Notes: generated from the sequence alone by a model not told the origin. A DNA stretch of 7,072 nucleotides from an uncultured Bacilli bacterium (GCA_944331885.1 CALVJF010000038.1:1-7072), one strand, 5' to 3'; positions 1 to 6,234 are shown, numbered from the stretch's first letter. Numbers and translations: made by a program.

Positions 1-5
1 AATAA

Positions 6-1193
6 TTATGTGTAAATGCTGGTAGTTCTTCTTTAAAATTTCAATTGTATGAAATGCATGAAGAAAAAGTAATTATCAGTGGTTATATTGAAAAAATAGG
101 AGCACCAGATAGTTTTTGGAATACGAAAATTAATGGTCAAAAGATTAGAGGAGAAAGATATATTAAAGACCATCGTGAAGCAGTAGCTGTTTTAATTGAG
201 GAGTTATTAAAATATAAAGTTGTTGAAAGTCTCGATGAAATTAAAGGTGTTGGTCATAGAGTTTTACATGGTGGTGAAAAGTATTCTGATTCAGTTTTAA
301 TCGATGATGAAGTAATAGAAAGTATTAAAGCTTTGACTAAATTAGGTCCATTACATCATCCTGGTAATTTAGCAGGTATTGAAGCAATGAAAGAAGCTTT
401 GCCAAATGTACCAATGGTTGCAGTTTATGATACTGCTTTTCATCAAACAATGCCAAAGGAAAATTATATGTATCCAGTTCCTATGGAATGGTATGAAAAA
501 TATGGTGTAAGAAAATATGGCTTTCATGGAACTAGTCATAAATATATTACTGGTAAAATGAAAGAAATTCTTGGAAAAGATGATGTTAATTTAATAGTAT
601 GTCATATTGGTAGTGGGGCAAGTATTAGTGCAATAAAGAATGGTAAATGTTTTGATACCACAATGGGATTGACACCTTTAGATGGGCTAATGATGGGAAC
701 TCGTAGCGGTGCGATTGATCCTTCAATAATTGAGTATGTTTGTAAAGAATCTGGCATGGATGTTTCAGAAGTAACTAATGCTTTAAATAAAAAGAGTGGT
801 TTATTAGGAATTGCAGGAGTAGCTGATCATCGTGATGTTGAAAATGGAATGGCAGAAGGCAATGAAAATTGTAAGTTAGCTAATGATATGTATGTTCAAA
901 GAATAGTTAATTATATTGCTGAATATTTTGTTAAATTAAATGGTGAAGTTGATGCAATTGTATTTACAGCTGGATTGGGAGAAAATGCTCGTGAATTTAG
1001 AGAAGAAATATTAAATAAATTAGCTTGTTTAGGTATTAAGATTGATGCTGAGGAAAATATGAAAATTGCAAGTTATAAAGATAAACATGAGGGAATAATC
1101 AGTAGTGAAGATTCGAAAGTTAAAGTTTATGTAATACCTACTGACGAAGAAATAATGATTATTAAAGATACTTATGAATTAATAAACAAATAA
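6..1193 (+). CDS. ackA: Acetate kinase, 5' end disrupted or incomplete at window edge
   Basis: Cytosolic acetate kinase, which interconverts acetate + ATP and acetyl phosphate + ADP and is the ATP-yielding last step of acetate fermentation. Family motifs seen: NAGSSSLKFQ (15-44), RVLHGGE, DTAFHQTMP, YGFHGTSHKY, CHIGSGASI, GTRSGAIDPS and FTAGLGENAREFR, covering the ASKHA-fold phosphate, acetate and nucleotide sites. The frame ends at TAA 1191-1193. About 396 codons from base 6 matches the usual length of roughly 400 aa. The only initiators in frame are TTG at 45 and ATG at 54, but both lie downstream of the essential NAGSSS loop, so neither is the true start. Going upstream, the frame meets TAA at 3-5, whereas the +2 frame reads I-I-M, as expected before that loop. 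A small indel around bases 8-17 therefore probably breaks the frame, either by mutation or by sequence error. Identity is very sure; the 5' end is not. The next gene follows closely and is probably in the same operon. Confidence 0.93.
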   Translation, partial: LCVNAGSSSLKFQLYEMHEEKVIISGYIEKIGAPDSFWNTKINGQKIRGERYIKDHREAVAVLIEELLKYKVVESLDEIKGVGHRVLHGGEKYSDSVLIDDEVIESIKALTKLGPLHHPGNLAGIEAMKEALPNVPMVAVYDTAFHQTMPKENYMYPVPMEWYEKYGVRKYGFHGTSHKYITGKMKEILGKDDVNLIVCHIGSGASISAIKNGKCFDTTMGLTPLDGLMMGTRSGAIDPSIIEYVCKESGMDVSEVTNALNKKSGLLGIAGVADHRDVENGMAEGNENCKLANDMYVQRIVNYIAEYFVKLNGEVDAIVFTAGLGENAREFREEILNKLACLGIKIDAEENMKIASYKDKHEGIISSEDSKVKVYVIPTDEEIMIIKDTYELINK

Positions 1194-1199
1194 ATAATG

Positions 1200-1205
1200 A
1201 AAGGG
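1200..1205 (+). promoter_or_regulatory. Ribosome binding site deciding the nrnA start
   Basis: AAAGGG lies six bases before ATG 1212. It falls inside the coding region that would result from using ATG 1197, which has no purine-rich site at a suitable distance. This supports 1212 as the start. Confidence 0.65.
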
Positions 1206-1211
1206 ATTTAT

Positions 1212-2177
1212 ATGAATAGAGGAATTATTAAACAAATATATAGAAAAATAAAAAAGTACAACACAATTGTCATTGCTAGGCATATAAGTCCTGATCCTGA
1301 TGCAATAGCAAGTCAAATATCATTAAGGGAGTCAATTAAACTAACATTTCCTAATAAAAACGTTTATGCTGTTGGAGCTGGTGTTTCAAAATTTAAATAT
1401 TATGGTTTGTTGGATCGAATTGATGAAGATGCTTTAGAAAACGCATTGTTGATTGTATGTGATGTGCCAAATTATACAAGAATTGATGGGGTGGATCCTA
1501 ATAAATTTGTAGAAATAGTTAAAATTGATCATCACCCAAGTACGGAAAAATTTGCAAGTGTTGATTGGGTTGAAGAAACATCTAGTTCAACTTGTCAAAT
1601 GATAATCGAATTATTATTGAATTGTCCGTTAAAAATGGATAAAAAAATTGCGGAAAATTTATATATGGGAGTTGTTTCAGATAGTGATAGGTTTTTGTTA
1701 TCATACACAACAGCTAAAACTTTTAAATTAGTTGGAGAATTGATTGAAAAAACAAATATTGATTTTACTAGTTTATATGCTAATTTATATGAAAGACCAA
1801 TAAGTGAAATAAGGTTTCATGGTTTTATTGCGACAAATTTAAATTTGACTGATAATGGTTTGGCTTATATAAAAATTAATGCTGAGGATGTTAAAGAATA
1901 TAATGTAGATGCTGCAACAGCTTCTAATATGATAAATGATTTTAATTTTATTAAAGATGTTTATGTATGGACTTTTATTACTTATGATGATCGTAATGAT
2001 ATATATAAAATTAATATTAGAAGTAAAGGACCGATAATCAATGAAGTGGCTGCTAAATATAATGGTGGTGGTCATAAATTTGCTAGTGGTATCAGAATGA
2101 CCGATAAAAGAGAAATTGATAATTTGTTAAATGATTTAGACCAAGCTTGTAAAGAATATAAAGAAAACGCTCAATAA
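1212..2177 (+). CDS. nrnA: DHH/DHHA1 phosphoesterase, NrnA-type oligoribonuclease / pAp phosphatase
   Basis: Probable bifunctional enzyme that degrades 2-5 nt nanoRNAs and dephosphorylates 3'-phosphoadenosine 5'-phosphate in the cytosol, a role known for NrnA of Bacillus. Counting from the start chosen here (321 aa), the N-terminal DHH domain shows H24-I-S-P-D28-P-D30, D84 in CDVPNY, DHH at 106-108, and D157 in the GVVSDSD segment; these are the metal ligands of the family. The C-terminal DHHA1 domain carries NGGGHKFASG at 284-293, the substrate-binding motif. Length and domain order are normal. An in-frame ATG at 1197 would add five residues, but AAAGGG at 1200-1205 lies inside that extension and is well spaced for ATG 1212, so 1212 is preferred. 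It starts 18 bases after ackA with no terminator or promoter between them, suggesting co-transcription. A GdpP-like or plain pAp phosphatase role cannot be excluded from sequence alone, but the short two-domain form without membrane or GGDEF parts favours NrnA. Confidence 0.88.
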   Translation: MNRGIIKQIYRKIKKYNTIVIARHISPDPDAIASQISLRESIKLTFPNKNVYAVGAGVSKFKYYGLLDRIDEDALENALLIVCDVPNYTRIDGVDPNKFVEIVKIDHHPSTEKFASVDWVEETSSSTCQMIIELLLNCPLKMDKKIAENLYMGVVSDSDRFLLSYTTAKTFKLVGELIEKTNIDFTSLYANLYERPISEIRFHGFIATNLNLTDNGLAYIKINAEDVKEYNVDAATASNMINDFNFIKDVYVWTFITYDDRNDIYKINIRSKGPIINEVAAKYNGGGHKFASGIRMTDKREIDNLLNDLDQACKEYKENAQ

Positions 2178-2205
2178 GAACAAATGTTCTTGATGAGTTT
2201 TTTTT
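2170..2205 (+). terminator. Intrinsic terminator of the ackA-nrnA operon
   Basis: Two 12-base arms, 2170-2181 and 2186-2197, pair with a two-base internal mismatch (CTCA, mismatch, AAGAAC against GTTCTT, mismatch, TGAG). The loop is AAAT and eight T follow at 2198-2205. The 5' arm contains the nrnA stop codon, so the hairpin begins inside the gene. Confidence 0.85.
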
Positions 2206-2218
2206 ATTTTGCTATAAT
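2190..2218 (+). promoter_or_regulatory. SigA-type promoter for recX
   Basis: The -35 TTGATG (2190-2195) and -10 TATAAT (2213-2218) are separated by 17 bases. The -35 lies inside the 3' arm of the nrnA terminator. A start site near 2225 would give a leader of only about 12 bases before ATG 2237. Confidence 0.75.
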
Positions 2219-2236
2219 TTTAATGAGAGTGATAAT

Positions 2237-3004
2237 ATGAAGATAAAAAAGTTTGTTAAATTAAAAGGAAATAAATATAAAATTTTTTTAGATAATGATG
2301 AAGAAATTACTTTATTCGATGATGTAATTGTTAAGTATAATTTACTAATTAAAAGAGATATTAGTACTGATATTTTAAAAGAAGTTACTTCTTATAATGA
2401 GAAGATGCAAGCTTATTATGAAGCATTAAAATATATGACAAAAAAATTGAGAACAAAAAAGGAGATAGAAAGATATTTAGAAAAAAAATATGATCGAATA
2501 GTTATTGAAGAATGTATAAATAAATTAATAAATAATAAGTATTTAAATAATAGTTTATATATAGAATCTTATATTAATGATCAAATTAATTTAAGTAGTA
2601 ATGGACCTTTTAAAATTAGAAAGAATTTAGAAAATTTGGGTTTTAAAGATGAAGAAATAGAATTGTACTTGAATAAATTAAGTCCGGAAATTTGGATGGA
2701 AAAAATAAATAAAATTGTTGATAAAAAGGTTAAAATAAATCGCAATTTAGGGGAGTATCGATTAAAAGAAAAAATACGATATGATTTAGTAAATTTAGGA
2801 TATGATTGTAAATTAATTGATGAGAAATTAAACAATATATTAGTTGATGATAATGTAATACTTAATAAAGAGTATCAAAAAATGTATCAAAAGTTAAGTA
2901 AGAAGTATCAAGGAAAAGAATTAGAGTTGCATCTGATTAGTAAATTGTTAAGTAAAGGTTTTAGTTATGATGAAATAATAAAAAAAGTTAATCTTCAAGA
3001 TTAG
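2237..3004 (+). CDS. recX: RecX family regulator of RecA
   Basis: Cytosolic regulatory protein. In this family it binds RecA filaments and modulates recombination and SOS induction. The 255-aa product has the layout of Bacillota RecX (about 260 aa): an N-terminal beta-rich lead-in of about 55 residues, then tandem three-helix repeats. The best-kept repeat is at about 60-105 (YYEALKYMTKKLRTKKEIERYL, shown here only as its key elements: A-L-x-Y then L-R-T-K-x-E-I, then INKLINNKYLNN for the usual 'L...GYLDD' turn). A second repeat near 110-150 holds GPFKIRKNLENLGF, matching the family's 'G...I...L...GI' pattern. The protein is very Lys/Asn/Ile-rich, in keeping with base composition. The ribosome binding site is weak (GAGAGTG at 2225-2231), and the leader is very short. 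Its last 17 bases overlap the 3' end of the convergent radical SAM gene. Similarity is by pattern, not alignment, but length and motif order make the call firm. Confidence 0.85.
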   Translation: MKIKKFVKLKGNKYKIFLDNDEEITLFDDVIVKYNLLIKRDISTDILKEVTSYNEKMQAYYEALKYMTKKLRTKKEIERYLEKKYDRIVIEECINKLINNKYLNNSLYIESYINDQINLSSNGPFKIRKNLENLGFKDEEIELYLNKLSPEIWMEKINKIVDKKVKINRNLGEYRLKEKIRYDLVNLGYDCKLIDEKLNNILVDDNVILNKEYQKMYQKLSKKYQGKELELHLISKLLSKGFSYDEIIKKVNLQD

Positions 3005-3012
3005 CTTTTTTT
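2980..3012. terminator. Two-way intrinsic terminator inside overlapping gene ends
   Basis: A seven-pair stem, GTTAATC (2987-2993) with GATTAGC (2999-3005) including one G-T pair, encloses a five-base loop. Seven T follow on the plus strand (3006-3012) and seven A precede it (2980-2986), which is a T run on the minus strand. It can therefore stop transcription of recX and of the convergent radical SAM gene. Both stop codons lie within the stem. Confidence 0.8.
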
Positions 3013-4766
3013 AAAGATAAGACAGGATTAGATTGTTGATTCCAGTTTTCGTATAATTTACCATCTGGGGCTATAGATAAATCGAAAGTTCTTTTAACCG
3101 CATTGGTCCATTTTGTATCTAGTTCTTTTTCAGAGATGTACTCTTTAAAAGTAATAGTCATATTACCTTTTTTAAAAATCGTTAATTTGTAACCTGTTGC
3201 AGAATAAATTGGCAGTGATGGAGTGTAATTATAACTAAGTAATACTTTTTTTACTTTTTCTAGTTCGTTTGGATTAATTGAAGTTGGTTCATTATAGTTT
3301 TTATTACCTTGAGATGCATCTTGATGAAGAGTTTGAAATAAAATATGAGAAATATTGTTATTTTGTGCAAAGATGATATATTGTAATAGTTTGCGAGCGC
3401 TATCCAAGCCGCCTTGGAATAAAGTAGGGCAGAGAGTAATATTTGCAGAATTTATTACTTTTAAGTCATCTCCACTAATTATTTTTTGGGGCGAAACACC
3501 AAATACTTTAGCGTTTTCTTCATCAGAAACAGCATGACGACTTAAATTAATATTCATTCCGTTATCTAAAGCCCTTTGCATTTCTTTAGGGGATAACAAC
3601 CCATTAGTAAAAATGGTGAAATTAGGGTAACATCCTAATTTATCAACAATTTGTTTTAATTCGTAAATATGGTTCATTTTGATAGTAGGTTCGCCACCAC
3701 CGATAACAATATCTTGAACATAAGGAACTAAAGTTGTAAATGTTTTCTTTAATTGGTTAAAATCATATTGGCAATAGTCATAAGAATTGTTGCGACAAAA
3801 TGAGCAATGGCATGGACAATCGCGGCTTAATTCAACGTAAACACTAGTACGAAAAGTATATTGTGAACTTTGGATACGACGACGATGAGCGTATTTGTCT
3901 GTTACTTCTTGCCAAGATGATGGCGTAATCAATGGAAATTGTGGACTTATGACTTGGTTGTTAATAAATATTCCTTGGTAAGGTAATGATATTAATTCTT
4001 TAAATGATAAGTGAAAAGTTGGTGATGTAAAAGTATTATTATTTAATTGAAATTCATTTAAAATGTTAACAATTGGTAATGTTATTTGGAGATTTGGAAT
4101 TTCTTTTTGGTCGATTACACCACGAAAGAAATGTAGTTTTTCAATTGGAGATAGTATGTTTTGAATTTGAACATATAGTTCTTTTAAAGCTCCAGATTTA
4201 TCAAATTGTAAGATATCTAAACAATATTTTAGCCAATTTTTGATTTCTTCGTCAGTCAAAATCTTTTCCCAAGATGGTAATTTTTTTTTAAGGAAAGATA
4301 ATATATCGGCAGATTTAAATTTTGTTTGAGGATTGTTTTTTAATGTATTTTCTGTAATAGTTATAGTAAGTGGAGTAGTACTTAAGTCGGTGGTAGAACT
4401 AGGCAAAACTGTATCTGTTAAGTCTATTAAACCATAAAAATCTAAAAAGGCAGTAATGTTTGGACTATTTAAATTGGCACCGATAACTTTAACTAATGAG
4501 AGGTTAATACTCATAGAAGTAAGTGGATTTTCGCTTAAATCACAATGAGCAAGTGAATATTTGGTAAAGGAAGTTCCTTCACTATGAGTTAAACAAGGAT
4601 CAAATTGGATATTGGTTCTTCTTAAGTCAGTATTGTAAAAAATACAGTCGTTCCATGTTTCACTTGGATATTGACTTAAATCGATGTCACTTAAATCTAA
4701 ATTACTTAGATCTTTTTTTTCAATGTATTCTTTTAATTGATTGGAAGATATTTTCTTTCTATGCAT
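2988..4766 (-). CDS. Radical SAM protein with N-terminal pentapeptide-like repeats, substrate unknown
   Basis: A 592-aa probable cytosolic radical SAM enzyme. The catalytic domain begins near residue 305 and holds C317-x3-C321-x2-C324 (CPCHCSFC), which ligates the [4Fe-4S] cluster, then GGGEP at 356-360 for SAM binding and a TNGLL strand near 387-391. Residues 20-104 show a five-residue periodicity of L/I/F centres (20, 25, 30; 43, 48, 53; 67, 72, 77, 82, 87; 94, 99, 104), as in pentapeptide repeats. Residues about 110-300 are unassigned. The C-terminus has a TFDLSIAPDGKLY stretch resembling the entry to a SPASM domain, but no cysteine cluster follows, so no auxiliary cluster is expected there. 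An upstream in-frame ATG at 4820 is rejected because the promoter lies inside that extension; the site AAAAGGGGGG is seven bases before 4766. It is transcribed alone, between prsA and the convergent recX. No candidate peptide substrate adjoins it on the same strand. Class is sure, function unknown. Confidence 0.9.
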   Translation of the reverse strand: MHRKKISSNQLKEYIEKKDLSNLDLSDIDLSQYPSETWNDCIFYNTDLRRTNIQFDPCLTHSEGTSFTKYSLAHCDLSENPLTSMSINLSLVKVIGANLNSPNITAFLDFYGLIDLTDTVLPSSTTDLSTTPLTITITENTLKNNPQTKFKSADILSFLKKKLPSWEKILTDEEIKNWLKYCLDILQFDKSGALKELYVQIQNILSPIEKLHFFRGVIDQKEIPNLQITLPIVNILNEFQLNNNTFTSPTFHLSFKELISLPYQGIFINNQVISPQFPLITPSSWQEVTDKYAHRRRIQSSQYTFRTSVYVELSRDCPCHCSFCRNNSYDYCQYDFNQLKKTFTTLVPYVQDIVIGGGEPTIKMNHIYELKQIVDKLGCYPNFTIFTNGLLSPKEMQRALDNGMNINLSRHAVSDEENAKVFGVSPQKIISGDDLKVINSANITLCPTLFQGGLDSARKLLQYIIFAQNNNISHILFQTLHQDASQGNKNYNEPTSINPNELEKVKKVLLSYNYTPSLPIYSATGYKLTIFKKGNMTITFKEYISEKELDTKWTNAVKRTFDLSIAPDGKLYENWNQQSNPVLSLKKANLED

Positions 4767-4773
4767 AATTTTT

Positions 4774-4787
4774 CCCCCCTTTTGGGG
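4774..4787 (-). promoter_or_regulatory. G-rich ribosome binding site with hairpin potential
   Basis: On the minus strand CCCCAAAAGGGGGG precedes the radical SAM start. The AAAAGGGGGG part (4774-4783) is the ribosome binding site, and the four upstream C can pair with four of the G around an AAAA loop. The predicted transcript start falls near 4785, so the C arm may be only partly present in the mRNA. Confidence 0.5.
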
Positions 4788-4791
4788 TATT

Positions 4792-4820
4792 ATAATAGCA
4801 CAAATTGAAATTTTTAGCAA
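4792..4820 (-). promoter_or_regulatory. SigA-type extended -10 promoter for the radical SAM gene
   Basis: Reading the minus strand, the -35 TTGCTA (4820-4815) is followed after 17 bases by TATTAT (4797-4792), with a TGC extension just before the -10. An overlapping TATAAT at 4794-4789 is an alternative -10. The promoter lies directly after the prsA terminator. Confidence 0.65.
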
Positions 4821-4848
4821 ATTAAAGCACTGAAATCATTCAGTGCTT
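4815..4848 (-). terminator. Intrinsic terminator of prsA
   Basis: On the minus strand a ten-pair perfect stem, AAGCACTGAA (4848-4839) with TTCAGTGCTT (4834-4825), closes a four-base loop. It is followed by a broken T-rich tail (TTTAATTTG). It starts five bases after the prsA stop codon. The interrupted T run may make it leaky toward the downstream radical SAM gene. Confidence 0.75.
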
Positions 4849-4853
4849 AGTTT

Positions 4854-5864
4854 CTAACTATTTTCTTGTGGACTTAATAAGCTTTGCATGTAATTAGCAT
4901 ATTGTCTTTTTAATTCAGAATCTTGAATTTCTACACCATAGTCTTGACGTACTTTTTGTAGTGCTTCAGCTGCAGCAGTAGAATTTTCTGATAAATAATC
5001 GTCAGCTAATGTTTCAATAATTGAGTCTCTAACTTCATCTAGTTCAGGTTTTTCTTTAGAATCTAATCTAATAATAACATGGTATCCTAATTCAGTTGTG
5101 ATAACATCAGTACTAAATTCGCCATCTTTTAGTTTATAAGCAGCTTCTTCAAGTTCAGCATAACTAGTGCCTAAAGTTCCTTTATTAATGTAACCAAGGC
5201 TTCCGCCGCTATCTTTGGTTGTTTCGTCTTCTGATTTTTCTTTAGCTAATTCAGTAAATTTACTTTCAAGATCTTCTTTATCAGTTTTTTTCAATGTGTC
5301 AATGATTTCTTGAATTTCTTCTTTAGCTTTCTTTTCAGCTTCTTCTTTTTCTTCATCATCCATATCATCAGTAACATCCGCAGTTATTAAGATGTGGTTA
5401 ACTTTGATATCACCAACGGTTTCATCTTCGTAATATTTTTCTATTTCCTTATCTTTAATTTGTGATTTAGCATAATCAGTAATTGCTTTTTCTTGTAAGA
5501 AACTTAGATATACTACATCTTGATATGCTTCAATTGTTGCTAGACCAGTTCTTTGTTGAATAACACTTTCAAGATCATCACCATATGATGCTTTTAATTG
5601 AGCAATTTGGTTTTCAGCATATTCTTTTGCTTCATCTAAATCATCTTTATATTTCTCTTCAAGAACTTTTTTATCAATTAAATTAATTAAACTACTTAAA
5701 GCATAATTGTCTTTAACTTCTTCGTATAGTTCATCAACACTGATTTTGCTTTCATCTTTAAATGTAACAATGGCTTCTTGACCATTTTCTAATTTTGGTA
5801 TTTTTGTACCGCACCCTGAAACTAAAATTAAACAAAGGCTTAATAAAATTATTTTCTTCTTCAT
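4854..5864 (-). CDS. prsA: PrsA-like peptidyl-prolyl isomerase lipoprotein (parvulin foldase)
   Basis: A 336-aa membrane-anchored foldase that helps secreted proteins fold outside the membrane. Residues 1-18 form a lipoprotein signal: three Lys, a hydrophobic core, and the lipobox VSGC with Cys18 as the lipidation site. Residues about 30-150 form a helical SurA/PrsA-like N-terminal region. A parvulin-type PPIase domain runs from about 154 to 270: KVNHILI at 154, an acidic Lys/Glu-rich helix, SGGSLGYI at 219-226 and LGYHVI at 259-264. A C-terminal helical segment follows to the end. PrsA of Bacillus is about 290 aa, so this form is slightly long, mostly in the charged helix within the PPIase domain. 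ATG 5864 is preferred over an in-frame upstream ATG at 5915 because AAGGAGG (5876-5870) lies five bases before it and it starts the signal peptide. It has its own promoter and terminator and is divergent from the two small peptide genes. Confidence 0.93.
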   Translation of the reverse strand: MKKKIILLSLCLILVSGCGTKIPKLENGQEAIVTFKDESKISVDELYEEVKDNYALSSLINLIDKKVLEEKYKDDLDEAKEYAENQIAQLKASYGDDLESVIQQRTGLATIEAYQDVVYLSFLQEKAITDYAKSQIKDKEIEKYYEDETVGDIKVNHILITADVTDDMDDEEKEEAEKKAKEEIQEIIDTLKKTDKEDLESKFTELAKEKSEDETTKDSGGSLGYINKGTLGTSYAELEEAAYKLKDGEFSTDVITTELGYHVIIRLDSKEKPELDEVRDSIIETLADDYLSENSTAAAEALQKVRQDYGVEIQDSELKRQYANYMQSLLSPQENS

Positions 5865-5886
5865 TATATCCTCCTTAAACAAGTTA

Positions 5887-5915
5887 ATTATAACAATAAA
5901 AAAATTAAAAAACAA
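5887..5915 (-). promoter_or_regulatory. SigA-type promoter for prsA
   Basis: On the minus strand TTGTTT (5915-5910) and TATAAT (5892-5887) are 17 bases apart, with TGT before the -10 as an extended element. Transcription would start near 5880, leaving a short leader with AAGGAGG before ATG 5864. Confidence 0.75.
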
Positions 5916-5928
5916 GGAGAATACTCAC

Positions 5929-5953
5929 ATATTGTACAAAATAGCCATACAAT
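5929..5953 (+). promoter_or_regulatory. Putative sporulation SigE-like promoter for the small peptide genes
   Basis: CATACAAT at 5946-5953 is an exact match to the known SigE -10 (CATACAAT-like). ATATT at 5929-5933, 12 bases upstream, matches the SigE -35. The CATACAATA string also fits the looser SigK -10. No good SigA pair with normal spacing was found for these genes. The spacer is at the short end, which lowers certainty. Confidence 0.5.
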
Positions 5954-5955
5954 AT
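5929..5955. repeat. Perfect 8-bp inverted repeat between divergent genes
   Basis: ATATTGTA (5929-5936) and TACAATAT (5948-5955) are perfect reverse complements separated by 11 bases. They lie in the gap between prsA and the small peptide genes. The repeat coincides with the SigE-like promoter elements, so it may be an operator or simply the promoter itself. No T run follows on either strand. Confidence 0.6.
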
Positions 5956-5987
5956 AAATGAAAAGACAAATAAAGGAGGAGTGATTT

Positions 5988-6080
5988 ATGAACAACTGCG
6001 GTGGAACAAATTCGTTTGGTCCTGCAATTATTTTAGTATTATTCATTTTGCTAGTTATCATTGTAGGAGCATTCATTTAG
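5988..6080 (+). CDS. Small YjcZ-like membrane peptide (30 aa)
   Basis: A 30-residue peptide with a short polar head, MNNCGGTNSFGP, followed by one hydrophobic segment (about residues 13-30) that contains the FILLVIIVGA core. That Gly-rich head plus 'LFILLIIVGA' tail is characteristic of the YjcZ family of sporulation-associated peptides in Bacillus. It probably inserts in a membrane; molecular function is unknown. The start is well supported by AAAGGAGGA at 5972-5980, seven bases before the ATG. The gene lies behind a SigE-like promoter and 30 bases ahead of a second, similar gene. It is shorter than most annotation length limits and easily missed. Confidence 0.78.
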   Translation: MNNCGGTNSFGPAIILVLFILLVIIVGAFI

Positions 6081-6110
6081 TCTTTAATTACTAAAATAGG
6101 AGGTGCTAAG

Positions 6111-6230
6111 ATGGCTTGTTGTAATAAAAAAGAAAATTGTGGATGTAATACATGTGGTGTAAGTAGTGCATTTATTGTATTAATTTTATTTATTCTATTA
6201 GCAATAATTTTTAGTAGTTTTATATTTTAA
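6111..6230 (+). CDS. Small Cys-rich YjcZ-like membrane peptide (39 aa)
   Basis: A 39-residue peptide with five cysteines in its first 15 residues (C3, C4, C10, C12, C15) followed by a hydrophobic helix (about 20-39) with the core VLILFILLAII. The tail resembles that of the preceding 30-aa peptide and of YjcZ-type proteins; the Cys-rich head differs. Possible roles for the cysteines are metal binding, disulfide cross-linking or thioester/lipid attachment, all inferred. ATAGGAGG (6096-6103) gives a strong ribosome site seven bases before the ATG. It lies 30 bases after the first small gene and before a terminator, so the two are probably one transcript. Confidence 0.75.
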   Translation: MACCNKKENCGCNTCGVSSAFIVLILFILLAIIFSSFIF

Positions 6231-6234
6231 TGAT

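Noticed and set aside
1839..2075. 78-codon open frame on the minus strand inside nrnA
   Set aside because: It lies fully antisense to a well-supported gene, has Ile/Ser-rich content from AT-rich codons read backwards, and lacks a ribosome site.
2581..2835. 84-codon open frame on the minus strand inside recX
   Set aside because: Antisense shadow with no recognisable domain and no start signal.
3355..3537. 60-codon open frame on the plus strand inside the radical SAM gene
   Set aside because: Antisense to the catalytic domain, which is clearly the coding strand; no ribosome site or homology pattern.
4767..4820. 18-residue N-terminal extension of the radical SAM protein
   Set aside because: It would be encoded by the predicted promoter and ribosome site; the strong site points to ATG 4766.
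5865..5915. 17-residue N-terminal extension of PrsA
   Set aside because: It contains the promoter and AAGGAGG site and would bury the lipoprotein signal peptide.
5888..6076. 62-codon open frame on the minus strand across the small peptide gene
   Set aside because: It is antisense to the 30-aa peptide, which has a strong ribosome site and a family-like sequence; it also spans the intergenic promoters.
5988..6230. The small Cys-containing peptides as precursor peptides (RiPP) for the radical SAM enzyme
   Set aside because: They are on the opposite strand, separated by prsA and several promoters and terminators, and their hydrophobic tails fit YjcZ-like membrane peptides better than leader-core precursors.
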